Assembly: GCA_002083395.1 (NCBI GenBank)
Contig: LWDH01000058.1
Coordinates: 1 to 64,000 of the forward strand
Reading direction: 5' to 3'
Length of the DNA: 64,000 bases
Origin: Proteobacteria bacterium SG_bin4
GTDB taxonomy: Bacteria; Pseudomonadota; Gammaproteobacteria; Burkholderiales; Nitrosomonadaceae
Position numbers and translations under genes: made by a program. The notes beneath the pieces are model-generated. The model had not been told where the DNA came from. It was given only the letters and a program-made list of their open reading frames with translations, and searched no databases. Numbering within the stretch: position 1 is the stretch's first letter; the number at the start of each line of letters is the position of its first letter. Of the stretch, positions 55,381 through 64,000 are shown one piece after another.

Positions 55381-56211
55381 TCAATGCTGGCAGGCCGGGC
55401 AATAATAACTGGAGCGTTGATTCTGCCTGATTTGCTTAATCAGGCTCCCGCATTTTTTACAAAGCTGCCCTTCCCGCCCATAAACCCAATAGTGCTGCTG
55501 AAAATACCCCGGGGTTCCGTCACTGTGAACGAAATCGCGCAAACTGCTTCCCCCCGCTTCGATTGCTTGCTGCAATGTCTGTTTAATCGCATGAACCAAT
55601 TTTTCATAGCGGATTTTGCTGATCCTGCCACTTGGAGTTTTAGGATGTATTCCAGCGGTAAACAATGCTTCATTGGCATAAATATTCCCGACACCCACGA
55701 CGACTTGTTGATTCATCAGTGTCTGTTTGATGCTGGCAACGCGGCCGCGGGTTTGATCAAACAATCCGCTGCCATTGAATTCCGGTGTCAACGGTTCCGG
55801 TCCCAGATTGATCAGCAAAGGATGAAGCAATGCATCTCCTGCTTGCCATAATACCGCGCCAAAACGGCGCGGATCTCGTAATCGCAATACCGTTCCATTT
55901 TGCAAAACCAAGTCAAAGTGATCATGTTGATGAAGCAATTCGGCCTTGCGTTCGGTTGTCAGCGGATAAACGCGCAGGCTGCCCGACATACCGAGATGAA
56001 TGATTAATGTGCCAGTTTCGCATTCCAGCAGCAAATATTTGGCCCGTCTGTGAATATCTTGAATGGTCAGTCCACTGACTAACGTCGATAGATTATCCGG
56101 TATCGACCAGCGCAGTTTTGCATTGCGGACGACGGCTTTCGCGATTGTCTGTCCCTGTAAGTAAGGCGTAATGCCGCGCCGCGTTGTTTCGACTTCTGGT
56201 AATTCCGGCAT
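55381..56211 (-). CDS. mutM: formamidopyrimidine-DNA glycosylase
   Basis: Repairs 8-oxoguanine and FaPy lesions. 276 residues. The catalytic N-terminus [12 protein letters not shown] (Pro2, Glu3), the helix-two-turn-helix region and the C-terminal zinc finger ([10 protein letters not shown] ... YYCPACQH, four cysteines) are all intact, so the enzyme should be active. It overlaps the following DUF4340 gene's stop by one base. Confidence 0.95.
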   Translation of the reverse strand: MPELPEVETTRRGITPYLQGQTIAKAVVRNAKLRWSIPDNLSTLVSGLTIQDIHRRAKYLLLECETGTLIIHLGMSGSLRVYPLTTERKAELLHQHDHFDLVLQNGTVLRLRDPRRFGAVLWQAGDALLHPLLINLGPEPLTPEFNGSGLFDQTRGRVASIKQTLMNQQVVVGVGNIYANEALFTAGIHPKTPSGRISKIRYEKLVHAIKQTLQQAIEAGGSSLRDFVHSDGTPGYFQQHYWVYGREGQLCKKCGSLIKQIRQNQRSSYYCPACQH

Positions 56212-57086
56212 CAGTGGCTGGGTATTAACGATTGCTGCTGAAAGACATGCGGATCAAGCAATTGCCGGCCGGTCTCGATTGGAAATTGATAACCGACTCC
56301 ATTGTCCGATCTCAGCACAATGATGAATGATTCATTTTGCAATACTTGAAAATCAATGGTTCGTCCATCTTGCAATTCAATTCCGATCCGACTCCTTTCT
56401 GTTGATCCGGCTTCGGCGAGATCGCCGATTGTCAATTCGGTTGCCGGTAGCGATTGCCAACGTTCGATCCATTGCGCAATGGTTTCCCGATCGATTGATT
56501 CAATCTGTTTGAGCGAAAGGATCTGCCATTGCCCTTCCTGCCGCTCAACTTCAAATTGCGGCAAAACAAGTTTTATCAGATTCTCATCCGGTTGTAACAA
56601 GACAGGATTGATCAATTCGGTGGCCTTACGCGGCAATGACAAGCCGTAGCGTGGCGAAATCAAATAAACATGTTGCTCTGTCTGGACATATTGTTGATGC
56701 TTGATCGGAGCAAAACCGCCAAGACTGATCGATTGATCGTCGAAAAAAAGCTGCACGCTGGGTTGCAGCAAACCAAAACGCCCCAGGTCGGTGGCGGGAA
56801 GCCGATGCTCGCTGCGTGCATTCAGAATCTCAAAAATTGCCAGGATTTTCTGCTCGTCAACTGCGGCCATTACCGGTTTTATCATGCGCCATTGAGCACC
56901 GGAACGTTCAAGCGCGATTTCTTCCTGATGACGCCGGATGATACGTACGCTCTGCAAGGATGATATGGGTTTATTGACAATCGGGTAATCCAGAGTCTCT
57001 TGTGACGAGGGTCTGAAGTATAAAAACACCAGCAAACCTGCGATGGTGACAAACATGATCCAATTAAGACGAGCATGATGTGTCAT
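56211..57086 (-). CDS. DUF4340 protein of the Gld-type ABC locus
   Basis: A 291-residue membrane-anchored periplasmic protein. One N-terminal helix ([18 protein letters not shown]) followed by a beta-rich DUF4340 domain with [18 protein letters not shown] and a repeated [15 protein letters not shown] strand. It starts at 57086, where ATGA overlaps the stop of the gldG-like gene, so the two are translated together. The family is regularly last in gldA-gldF-gldG-DUF4340 operons of proteobacteria; the transported substrate is unknown. Confidence 0.8.
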   Translation of the reverse strand: MTHHARLNWIMFVTIAGLLVFLYFRPSSQETLDYPIVNKPISSLQSVRIIRRHQEEIALERSGAQWRMIKPVMAAVDEQKILAIFEILNARSEHRLPATDLGRFGLLQPSVQLFFDDQSISLGGFAPIKHQQYVQTEQHVYLISPRYGLSLPRKATELINPVLLQPDENLIKLVLPQFEVERQEGQWQILSLKQIESIDRETIAQWIERWQSLPATELTIGDLAEAGSTERSRIGIELQDGRTIDFQVLQNESFIIVLRSDNGVGYQFPIETGRQLLDPHVFQQQSLIPSH

Positions 57087-58447
57087 GGTGCCGCTTTTCT
57101 CCTGCGATACCACCAAATACTGATTCCGATTGCCAGAAACAGCAACGGTAATGCCACCATCAATCCCACGGCGATAAACGTCAATTGCGATTGACTCAAC
57201 GCCAGATTACCATCGAGCGCTGCACGGGGTTGAATGATCATCATTTCTTCATCACCAGTCAGCCAGTTCACTAAATTTATTCCAAAATCCAGGTTATTAC
57301 CGTTTCCCAGATAAGTATTCGCCAGAAAGTGCCCGCTACCGACAATCACGATGCGCTGCTCGCGATCGTTGATATTGCGGGATAATGCCGCAGCAACACT
57401 GATAGGACCCGGCACATCCGCCGCTTCGTCAAATGCGATCTCGGCATTCAAATCGCCGGTTTCAACCCATCCATTCGGCGCCACTTCAACCAGCGAAACG
57501 CTACTCCAGTCGGTGTTATCGTCAATCGTAATCTGGCGCGCATACGGAAACACCGTAATATATTGAAAGCCGCTGGTAACCGGATGTTGTCCGTATACCG
57601 CGCCTAATGAAAAAGTTATGGGGGCTTTCAGTTGTTGCGCATGCGGATCAACCACAACACCGGGCGTTAAGGTTAAACGTAATTTCTCTGTTAGCGGTAA
57701 TAAGCCGCGCAACGATTCCTGATCGACCAGCCATAATAAATTGCCGCCGCGGTCGATATAGTCCAGCAGCTTATCCACTTCGCCCGGTAACAAATCCACT
57801 TGCGGCGAAGCAATGATTAGCATATCCGCATTCAATGGAATCTCCTGTTCGATGGCCAGGTTCAGCAATTGATTGCCAAATCCGGATCTTCGTAAAGATT
57901 TTCCGAATTCTCCCAAGTCAAAATTCGCAGCGCCATCTAGTGTACGTTCACCATGTCCGCTTAATTCGATAATCAATTTATCTTCCAAGCGCGCCAATCG
58001 CATCAGCGCGTTAGAGAAAGTCTGCTCATTGATCACCGCGAGATGCTCGGTTTTATGCCGGTAGGTAATCACGATCTCACCGTTGACCTGTACATTTGCT
58101 TCTTGGGCGAGCAAAGGTTGCTCCACCGGGTCAATGAATTGCAATGCCAAATCAGGTTTAGCCCGCTGATATAGCGCCACAAAATCGGCAATCACTTTGC
58201 GAATGTCTCCGATTTCCGCCTGGTATTCCGTCGCATACGCAGTTACCTGCACCGGTCCGGGCAATTTTTGCAAAATCTCGATACTGGCTGCATTCAGGCT
58301 ATTCCGCTGATTTTGACTGATATCCCATTGCATTCGATATTGCGTTGCAAGATAACCCAGCACACCCATTAGCACCAATAACAGAATTACAAAAACACCG
58401 TGATGAATCCGATGTTGTCTGCGCAGTTTATGATTAATTCCGGTCAT
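57083..58447 (-). CDS. GldG-like ABC auxiliary protein
   Basis: A 454-residue protein with an N-terminal helix (about 15-35), a large periplasmic domain of the GldG/ABC-type-uncharacterised family (ELSGHGERTLDG, DMLIIASPQVDLLPGEVDKL, LLWLVDQESLRGLLPL) and a C-terminal transmembrane helix (about 423-445). In Bacteroidetes GldG takes part in gliding; in proteobacteria the same module exists without gliding and its role is unknown. Confidence 0.85.
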   Translation of the reverse strand: MTGINHKLRRQHRIHHGVFVILLLVLMGVLGYLATQYRMQWDISQNQRNSLNAASIEILQKLPGPVQVTAYATEYQAEIGDIRKVIADFVALYQRAKPDLALQFIDPVEQPLLAQEANVQVNGEIVITYRHKTEHLAVINEQTFSNALMRLARLEDKLIIELSGHGERTLDGAANFDLGEFGKSLRRSGFGNQLLNLAIEQEIPLNADMLIIASPQVDLLPGEVDKLLDYIDRGGNLLWLVDQESLRGLLPLTEKLRLTLTPGVVVDPHAQQLKAPITFSLGAVYGQHPVTSGFQYITVFPYARQITIDDNTDWSSVSLVEVAPNGWVETGDLNAEIAFDEAADVPGPISVAAALSRNINDREQRIVIVGSGHFLANTYLGNGNNLDFGINLVNWLTGDEEMMIIQPRAALDGNLALSQSQLTFIAVGLMVALPLLFLAIGISIWWYRRRKAAP

Positions 58448-58466
58448 GGCTTATGATCAAACAAGA

Positions 58467-59210
58467 TTAGTCATGCAGCCGTTCCCCTTCGAGGCGGCGG
58501 ATCGTCAGCACCAGAAATAAGATTATAAACAACAGGAAATAGCTGATTCCCAAAGTATCGATCAAACCTTGATTAAAGAGACGGAAATGTTTGAGCAACG
58601 AAAAATAATGCAACCATCCCTCGGTCTCACTGGCAGCCAGATCGATCATCCAGAGCCCGAGTAACGCCGCCAATGAGGCAACCGCAGCAATAGCCGGTTG
58701 GGCTGTCAGGCTCGAGAAATACAATCCGAGCGCGGAAAAACAGGCGGCCAAAAAAAACAGCCCGAGCAAATTAGCCGTGATCAAACCCATATCCAACACG
58801 CCGCCAAGTAGTAGGGACACGGATAATAACGCGATCAGGGTTACGATGACGGTAAAAAAAATCATGAGCGCAAAAAATTTTCCGAGAACGATAGTGGCAA
58901 TAGAAACCGGCGCGGCGATCAGAAAACTAAGCGTATGATTGCGGCGTTCCTCCGCGAGTAAACGCATGGATAATATAGGCGCAATCATCATCAAGACGAT
59001 GGCGGCCAATGCAAAAACAGGCGACACGATCATTTCGGTCACACCCGGAGGATTTGCAATTTGCAGCATTTGCGGTTGAATCTCAAGAAACGCATCAAGC
59101 CGCACCAAAAAGAACCAAGATAAAATAAATTGAATCGCGGCTAATATTACCCATGCGAGCGGAGAAATAAACAGCATTGTTAATTCTTTGCGGATAATGA
59201 TCGCGATCAT
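58467..59210 (-). CDS. GldF-like ABC permease
   Basis: A 247-residue permease with six helices and ABC-2 features (FISPLAWVILAAIQFILSW, LRLLAEERRNHTLSFLIAAP region). The true start is the ATG at 59210 (MIAIIIRKELTM); the longer frame upstream runs through the ATPase gene. 16 bases downstream of the ATPase gene. Confidence 0.86.
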   Translation of the reverse strand: MIAIIIRKELTMLFISPLAWVILAAIQFILSWFFLVRLDAFLEIQPQMLQIANPPGVTEMIVSPVFALAAIVLMMIAPILSMRLLAEERRNHTLSFLIAAPVSIATIVLGKFFALMIFFTVIVTLIALLSVSLLLGGVLDMGLITANLLGLFFLAACFSALGLYFSSLTAQPAIAAVASLAALLGLWMIDLAASETEGWLHYFSLLKHFRLFNQGLIDTLGISYFLLFIILFLVLTIRRLEGERLHD

Positions 59211-59226
59211 GAGGCGATTCCTAATG

Positions 59227-59955
59227 TTATTGAGTAAGTTGCGTGAATATCGATTCCAAATGAATATTGCGCTGTTGTATTTCCGGCATGCTCTGATTGA
59301 ACACCACTTGGCCTTTATGCAGGATCTGCACGCGATCGCAGACACTGACAACTTCCGATAACAGATGGGTTGATAAAATAACACTGCTGGTTTTGCCCAG
59401 ATCCCGTATCAATTGACGGATTTCGCGCATTTGGTTTGGATCCAGCCCAACACTGGGTTCATCCAAAATAATGACAGCCGGCTTATGGATGATAGCTTGT
59501 GCAATCCCCACACGTTGTTGGAATCCTTTCGACAAAGCGCCAATCAAGCGATTGCCGCAATCATTCAATCCGCAGCGCTGTTTAGCACTTGCCAACGCGG
59601 CAGGCTCTTCTGCTTTTGGCACACGATGCAATCGCGCAGCCAATCGCAAATACTCGTCAACGGTCAAATCCGGATAGAGCGGCGGTATTTCCGGTAAAAA
59701 ACCCACTTGTGCTTTCGCTGCTGTGGGCTGCTCCAAAAGATCGATACCGCAAATTTGTATGCTGCCGCTGCTGGGAGCCAACAGGCCGGTCAACATGCGC
59801 ATGGTCGTGCTTTTTCCAGCGCCGTTCGGCCCGAGCAATCCTAACACTTCGCCTCTATGTAACTCCAGATTCACATGATCGACTGCCACATAGCGACCAT
59901 ATTCACGACACAAATCACGAGCCGACAAAGAAATTTCTGCTGCTGTTTCAATCAT
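59227..59955 (-). CDS. GldA-like ABC ATPase
   Basis: ATPase subunit, 242 residues from the ATG at 59955. Walker [12 protein letters not shown], signature ALSKGFQQRVGIAQA, Walker B VIILDEPSVGLDP and switch His STHLLSE are intact. The signature has SKGF in place of SGG, which is usual for this subfamily. First gene of the operon; the upstream 560 bases are rich in repeats and remnants. Confidence 0.88.
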   Translation of the reverse strand: MIETAAEISLSARDLCREYGRYVAVDHVNLELHRGEVLGLLGPNGAGKSTTMRMLTGLLAPSSGSIQICGIDLLEQPTAAKAQVGFLPEIPPLYPDLTVDEYLRLAARLHRVPKAEEPAALASAKQRCGLNDCGNRLIGALSKGFQQRVGIAQAIIHKPAVIILDEPSVGLDPNQMREIRQLIRDLGKTSSVILSTHLLSEVVSVCDRVQILHKGQVVFNQSMPEIQQRNIHLESIFTQLTQ

Positions 59956-59973
59956 GCGATGTCCCGGCAATTA

Positions 59974-60118
59974 GGGAAGCGTTGATTAATTGACTGCACG
60001 AGCGAATTGCTTCGTTGCGCGGTACTCACTCCCTCGCCTATCAGATTGATATGTCTCGGTTGTTGCGTTCCGTGCGCCTCGCCCTTCATCACGTTCGTTG
60101 AATTAATCAGCGCTTCCT
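59974..60118. repeat. MITE-like element, copy B (145 bp, inverted)
   Basis: Ends GGGAAGCGTTGATTAATT and AATTAATCAGCGCTTCC. Read on the minus strand it aligns with copy A at 24437-24580: the same terminal repeats, the core GAGACATATCAAT, GATAGG and GAGTACCGC are in the same order at almost the same spacing, with many changes between. It lies 19 bases before the ABC ATPase start, so it may carry or disturb that gene's promoter. Confidence 0.8.
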
Positions 60119-60150
60119 TAGATAATTTCACAAAATAATGAGGAACAGAT

Positions 60151-60315
60151 CAGTTCACCCCCAAAAACCAATCGACCCAAGTATACGTCCGATTACTCGG
60201 CAATTCATCGCTTTCTACACGATTATCCCAGACACCAGGTCTGTGCGACAAACGTAAATTACCCGGACTTTTTCTTATGAATCCATCGATCACCCGGCCA
60301 TCAATCACAATTAGC
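60151..60315 (-). pseudogene. C-terminal gene remnant, unknown
   Basis: An open stretch of 54 codons on the minus strand ends in a natural-looking C-terminus (PGVWDNRVESDELPSNRTYT then WVDWFLGVN and TGA). It has protein-like composition (Trp, Asp, Arg in place) but no start codon and is preceded by TAG. It is probably the 3' relic of a gene lost through rearrangement close to the MITE. I cannot assign a family. Confidence 0.45.
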
Positions 60316-60519
60316 TATTATGATTGGCAATTTTAAAGACTCTAATGTTGCGTGATTGCAACACAATGATTCAATTATTCATATAATCAAAACGAGATAT
60401 TACACACGAGTTTGCCTGAAGTAGTAGAATTGAAAAGGCTTTTAGAATATGATTGCAAATCATTTTTGTATAATCAAAAGAACTCTATGAATCGGAGTTT
60501 TCATTAAAAGAACAACAGC

Positions 60520-61218
60520 ATGAAGAAAATATCAGCTAAAAACACCATTATAGGAATGATTCTCTCATCAGCAATGTTTTCTGGTGCTGTTTTGGCACAG
60601 GGAGCAGGCGCTGATAGCACGGTCAAAAAACCGGAAGCATACGGTATTGATGATCGCGGTATCGTTGCGAGAAACACTACCGGCTTGTGCTGGCGGACGG
60701 GTTACTGGACCCCGGCCATGGCTATCCACGAATGCGATCCGGATTTGGTTAAAAAACCGGATGAAGTTGCAGCTGCTCCCGCCGGTGCTGCCGCTGCCGC
60801 AGATGCTGGTACTACGGCCCCGGATAAAATTACGTTCTCTGCCGATGCATTATTTGATTTTGATAGCGCAAAATTGAAACCGGCTGGTGTTCAATCATTA
60901 AATGAATTTGTCGGTGGTATTAGTGATCTCAAATATGACTTGATTATTGCGGTAGGTTACGCTGATCGCATTGGCTCGGATGAATACAACAGAAACCTGT
61001 CATTGCGCCGCGCCGAAGCAGTGAAGGCTCACCTCGTATCGAGAGGCATCAGTCCTGATCGCGTGTTTGTCGACGGTAAAGGCGAAGCAAATCCAGTCAC
61101 TGGAAATAGCTGCATCGGCGAGAAAAAAACCAAAGCATTGATCGATTGCTTGGCGCCTGATCGCCGCGTTGAAATTGAAGTTGCCGGAACAAGAAGAACT
61201 ATTAAGGACAGTAATTAA
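60520..61218 (+). CDS. OmpA-family outer-membrane protein
   Basis: A 232-residue exported protein: signal peptide (1-26, ends VLAQ), a short domain with two cysteines (GLCWRTGYWTPAMAIHECDP), an Ala-rich linker (75-100) and a C-terminal OmpA peptidoglycan-binding domain (about 105-225; YADRIGSDEYNRNLSLRRAE, VDGKGEANPV). A second cysteine pair in the domain (SCIGE, DCLAP) is usual for this branch. It lacks a beta-barrel, so it anchors the envelope as a lipoprotein-like or soluble linker. A clear terminator follows. Confidence 0.88.
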   Translation: MKKISAKNTIIGMILSSAMFSGAVLAQGAGADSTVKKPEAYGIDDRGIVARNTTGLCWRTGYWTPAMAIHECDPDLVKKPDEVAAAPAGAAAAADAGTTAPDKITFSADALFDFDSAKLKPAGVQSLNEFVGGISDLKYDLIIAVGYADRIGSDEYNRNLSLRRAEAVKAHLVSRGISPDRVFVDGKGEANPVTGNSCIGEKKTKALIDCLAPDRRVEIEVAGTRRTIKDSN

Positions 61219-61288
61219 TCAAGCAACTTCAATCACCATAGCGTGATTGAGTGATAATTACAAAAAAATCCTTATCTATTTTTACTTT

Positions 61289-61320
61289 AAAGCCCTGTTG
61301 AAATACAGGGCTTTTTGTTT
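61289..61320 (+). terminator. rho-independent terminator of the ompA-like gene
   Basis: Stem AAAGCCCTGT (61289-61298) / ACAGGGCTTT (61305-61314), 6-base loop, then TTGTTTTTT. Textbook intrinsic terminator. Confidence 0.9.
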
Positions 61321-61338
61321 TTTGATACTAATGTTTCC

Positions 61339-62673
61339 ATGAATGATCGGACAGAAATCGATACGCTCATCTCCGCCCGATGGATTATTCCGGTTGAGCC
61401 CGCAGATACAATTCTCAATCACCACGCCATAGCAGTGCACCAAGGAATCATTCAGGATATTTTGTCATTGCCGGAAGCCAAACAGCGTTACCAGCCACGG
61501 CAAACAATAACGCTCGACGAACATGTGCTTATCCCTGGTCTGATTAATCTGCACACGCACGCCGCCATGACGTTGATGCGCGGATTTGCCGACGATTTAC
61601 CGCTAATGGCGTGGCTGCATCAGCACATATGGCCAACTGAAAATCAGCATGTCAATGCGCAATTTGTTTTCGACGGCGCGCAACTCGCCTGCGCTGAGAT
61701 GATCAAGGGCGGCATCACCTGCTTCAATGACATGTATTTCTTCCCTCAATCCAGCGCAGAAGCCGCAATCAATGCCGGCATGCGCGCCACTATCGGCATG
61801 GTGGTGATCGATTTTCCAACCGCCTATGCCAGCGATGCCGACGACTACCTCGCAAAGGGCCTTGAACTGCGTGATCGTTATCAAAATCATCCGCTGCTGT
61901 CTTTTTGCTTTGCACCTCATGCACCTTACACCGTCAGTGATAAAACATTCAGTAGCGTTCTGACCTACGCCGAACAACTCAATGTGCCAATCCATACCCA
62001 CTTGCATGAAACCGAAGAAGAAATTCGCCTAAGCCTGAAATCAACCGGGATACGACCGATAGAACGCCTGCGCCATCTCGGGTTACTCGGCCCCAGTTTG
62101 ATCGCAGTGCACATGACACATCTGACCGATTATGAAATCAAATTGATGCATCAACATCTTTGCAACATTGTTCATTGCCCGTCTTCAAACATGAAGCTGG
62201 CTAGCGGCTTCTCTCCGGTTGCAACATTATTGAACCAAGGCATCAATGTCGGTCTTGGCACCGATGGCGCGGCCAGTAACAATCGCTTGGACCTGTTTGA
62301 AGAAATGCGGCTCGCGGCATTACTGGCAAAAATCACCAGTCATCGCGCTGAAACCCTCCCTGCGCACCAAGTTTTGAGGATGGCAACCTTGAATAGCGCG
62401 AAAGCACTTGGCTTGGAAAATATTATCGGATCACTGACCATCGGCAAGGCCGCCGATATCACAGCGGTCAAATTCTCCGATCTTAATCTCGCTCCTTGTT
62501 ACAACCCGGTATCGCATTTGATCTATGCCGCAGGGCGCGAGCATGTCAGTCATGTCTGGGTAAATGGTAAAATGCTGCTAGAGAATGGTGAATTGACAAC
62601 ACTGAATCCCCGGGAACTCAAATACCGCGCAACTTTCTGGCAAGAGCGCATCGGAAATTCAGCTAAAAATTAA
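61339..62673 (+). CDS. mtaD: TRZ/ATZ family deaminase (MTA/SAH deaminase type)
   Basis: A 444-residue zinc amidohydrolase. Relatives deaminate 5'-methylthioadenosine, S-adenosylhomocysteine or 5'-deoxyadenosine. Metal ligands: HTHAAM (His-X-His), HLHETEEE (His), and the late TDGAASNN (Asp). CPSSNMKLASG is diagnostic. The start at 61339 (MNDRTEIDTLIS) avoids eight codons lying over the terminator. It lies 12 bases ahead of ubiG; SAH handling next to a SAM-dependent methyltransferase is a sensible pairing. Confidence 0.87.
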   Translation: MNDRTEIDTLISARWIIPVEPADTILNHHAIAVHQGIIQDILSLPEAKQRYQPRQTITLDEHVLIPGLINLHTHAAMTLMRGFADDLPLMAWLHQHIWPTENQHVNAQFVFDGAQLACAEMIKGGITCFNDMYFFPQSSAEAAINAGMRATIGMVVIDFPTAYASDADDYLAKGLELRDRYQNHPLLSFCFAPHAPYTVSDKTFSSVLTYAEQLNVPIHTHLHETEEEIRLSLKSTGIRPIERLRHLGLLGPSLIAVHMTHLTDYEIKLMHQHLCNIVHCPSSNMKLASGFSPVATLLNQGINVGLGTDGAASNNRLDLFEEMRLAALLAKITSHRAETLPAHQVLRMATLNSAKALGLENIIGSLTIGKAADITAVKFSDLNLAPCYNPVSHLIYAAGREHVSHVWVNGKMLLENGELTTLNPRELKYRATFWQERIGNSAKN

Positions 62674-62685
62674 GGGAATGTAGAT

Positions 62686-63393
62686 ATGGAAAATGATGGC
62701 ATCAACGTAGACCCGCTTGAATTGGAAAAATTCAGCCAGCTCGCGCACCGCTGGTGGGATCCAAACAGCGAATTCAAACCCTTGCACGAGATCAATCCGT
62801 TACGTCTTAACTACATCAATGACCTGGTTGGCGGATTAACCGGAAAAACCGTATTGGATGTCGGCTGCGGCGGCGGCATTTTATCCGAAGGCATGGCCTC
62901 GATGGGTGCGCATGTCACCGGCATCGACCTCAGCGACAAGGCGCTCAAAGTCGCGAAACTGCATTTGCTAGAAAGCGGGCATCGCGTTGATTACCGCAAG
63001 ATCACCGTGGAATCGCTGGCTAAAGAACAACCGCAGCATTACGATGTGGTTACGTGCATGGAAATGCTCGAACACGTGCCGGACCCGATGAGCGTAATCC
63101 GTTCTTGCGCGCAATTGGCCAAACCGGGTGGCTGGGTTTTCTTCTCGACCATCAACCGCAATCCAAAAGCCTATTTGTTCGCCATCATCGGCGCTGAATA
63201 CATTCTTAAACTGCTGCCACGCGGCACGCACGAATACGCAAAATTCATCAAACCATCCGAACTCGCTCGCATGGCGCGTAATGCCGGCTTAACCGACGAG
63301 CAACTGATCGGTATGACGTACAACCCGATTACCAAAGTCTATGCATTGGAGCAGGATACCGATGTCAACTACATCATGGCGTATCGCAGTTAA
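62686..63393 (+). CDS. ubiG: ubiquinone biosynthesis O-methyltransferase
   Basis: Performs both O-methylations of ubiquinone synthesis with SAM. 235 residues; motif [17 protein letters not shown], motif post-I TGIDLSD and EMLEHVPDP are present, plus the N-terminal family signature [20 protein letters not shown] (positions 15-34). Between mtaD and gph, forming a small operon. Confidence 0.95.
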   Translation: MENDGINVDPLELEKFSQLAHRWWDPNSEFKPLHEINPLRLNYINDLVGGLTGKTVLDVGCGGGILSEGMASMGAHVTGIDLSDKALKVAKLHLLESGHRVDYRKITVESLAKEQPQHYDVVTCMEMLEHVPDPMSVIRSCAQLAKPGGWVFFSTINRNPKAYLFAIIGAEYILKLLPRGTHEYAKFIKPSELARMARNAGLTDEQLIGMTYNPITKVYALEQDTDVNYIMAYRS

Positions 63394-63435
63394 TCGGTAC
63401 CGAACACTCACCTTTTTACTATATCCCCCTACTCC

Positions 63436-64000
63436 ATGATTAAAGCCGTTCTCTTCGACTTCGATGGTACTCTTGCCGATACTGCGCCCGATCTGGGGCA
63501 CGCCTTGAACCGGCAACGTACTGCCCGAGGCTTGCCTGAATTGCCCATCACCGAAATCCGCCCCTTGGCTTCCGCTGGATCCCGCGGACTGTTGGGACTG
63601 GGTTTCAACATCAAACCCGGCGATCAAGGTTATGAATCGATGCGCGACGAATTTCTCGATTTTTACACCGAAAGGCTCTGCCACGACACGCGTCTGTTCT
63701 CCGGCGTAGATGAATTGCTCGGTCAACTGAAAAAACGCAACCTGCCGTGGGGTATCGTTACCAATAAACCATCGCGGTTCGCGCATCCGCTAATCCATGC
63801 ACTCGGCCTGGCGCAACAGGTCGCCTGCATCATCTGCGGTGACGAAATCGCCAACACCAAGCCGCACCCGGAACCGCTGCTGACCGCCAGCCGAAAAATC
63901 GACATCTCCCCCGCAAATTGTATCTATCTGGGTGACGACATTCGTGACGTGCAAGCCAGCCTTGCTGCCGGCATGCACCCGATTATCGCCCGTTACGGCT
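63436..64000 (+). CDS. gph: phosphoglycolate phosphatase, N-terminal part
   Basis: A HAD-family phosphatase, cut off by the window end after 188 codons. It opens with MIKAVLFDFDGTLADTAPDL (motif I, Asp9 and Asp11), has GIVTNKP (motif II), and KPHPEPLL and YLGDDIRDVQA (motifs III and IV). In an autotroph that fixes CO2 by RuBisCO, Gph removes 2-phosphoglycolate; the location after ubiG is common in proteobacteria. Confidence 0.93.
   Translation, partial: MIKAVLFDFDGTLADTAPDLGHALNRQRTARGLPELPITEIRPLASAGSRGLLGLGFNIKPGDQGYESMRDEFLDFYTERLCHDTRLFSGVDELLGQLKKRNLPWGIVTNKPSRFAHPLIHALGLAQQVACIICGDEIANTKPHPEPLLTASRKIDISPANCIYLGDDIRDVQASLAAGMHPIIARYG

Noticed and set aside
58467..59384. Longer frame of the GldF-like permease
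   Set aside because: The first 58 codons overlap the ATPase gene and look non-natural; the ATG at 59210 gives the normal N-terminus.

Overview
This is a 64 kb piece of a bacterial chromosome, most likely from a betaproteobacterium of the Nitrosomonas type (Nitrosomonadaceae). The evidence is indirect. The core proteins (S15, PNPase, DksA, GuaA/GuaB, AcnA, SdhCDA, UbiG, Gph) look betaproteobacterial, the order OmpA-like / TRZ-ATZ deaminase / ubiG / gph resembles Nitrosomonas chromosomes as I remember them, and no amo or hao gene is present to settle it. GC content differs between blocks: housekeeping genes and the peptidase block are GC-richer, while several accessory genes (the TIR-WD40 gene, the 165-aa membrane protein) are clearly AT-rich.

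Layout. 1-0.3 kb: remnant of an IS5-type transposase. 0.5-7.2 kb: a small secreted protein, a PBP7-type peptidase, an M32 carboxypeptidase, HemJ, rpsO-pnp and dksA. 7.5-7.8 kb: three tRNAs (Pro, Arg, His). 8-14 kb: acnA with a 69-residue insertion, then convergent guaB-guaA. 14-22 kb: envelope and chaperone-like genes (DUF4124, FimV-like, J-domain, TolB-like) and a very large M1-M28-PDZ peptidase fusion. 22-30.4 kb: an accessory stretch with orphan secreted proteins, a zeta-toxin-like gene broken by one stop codon, a degenerate duplicated gene, two kinds of MITE-like repeat, an Aer-like chemoreceptor, an unrecognised 741-aa protein and a 37-aa membrane microprotein. 30.4-36.5 kb: djlA, ibaG, an ABC-2 exporter and mlaFEDCB (no mlaA). 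36.6-42.1 kb: an AGCS symporter, a DUF4124-nuclease and a P2-type ATPase. 42.1-48.1 kb: the most interesting block, two overlapping genes (a deoxyribosyltransferase/TIR-like-TPR-S protein and an alpha/beta-hydrolase-TPR-S protein) divergent from a TIR-transmembrane-WD40 protein, with three hairpins between them. 48-50.6 kb: sdhCDA; the gene next to the sdhA end is the TIR-WD40 gene, not sdhB. 50.7-60 kb: DoxX-pirin with a divergent LysR regulator, sixA, DUF167, yggT, proC, mutM and a Gld-type ABC system. 60-64 kb: a second MITE copy, an OmpA-like protein, a TRZ/ATZ deaminase, ubiG and the start of gph.

How the genes fit together. The housekeeping operons cover purine synthesis (guaBA), the TCA cycle (acnA, sdhCDA), outer-membrane lipid asymmetry (mlaFEDCB), translation/RNA decay (rpsO-pnp) and DNA repair (mutM). 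The best candidate for an undescribed system is the 42.1-48.1 kb block. It joins three predicted effector domains (NAD-consuming TIR, deoxyribosyltransferase-like Rossmann domain, serine hydrolase) with sensor or scaffold modules (WD40 propeller, TPR-S), the architecture of NTP-independent or nucleotide-signal-coupled conflict systems, and it sits directly against the 3' end of sdhA. All functional statements are from reading the sequence only; no database search was run.
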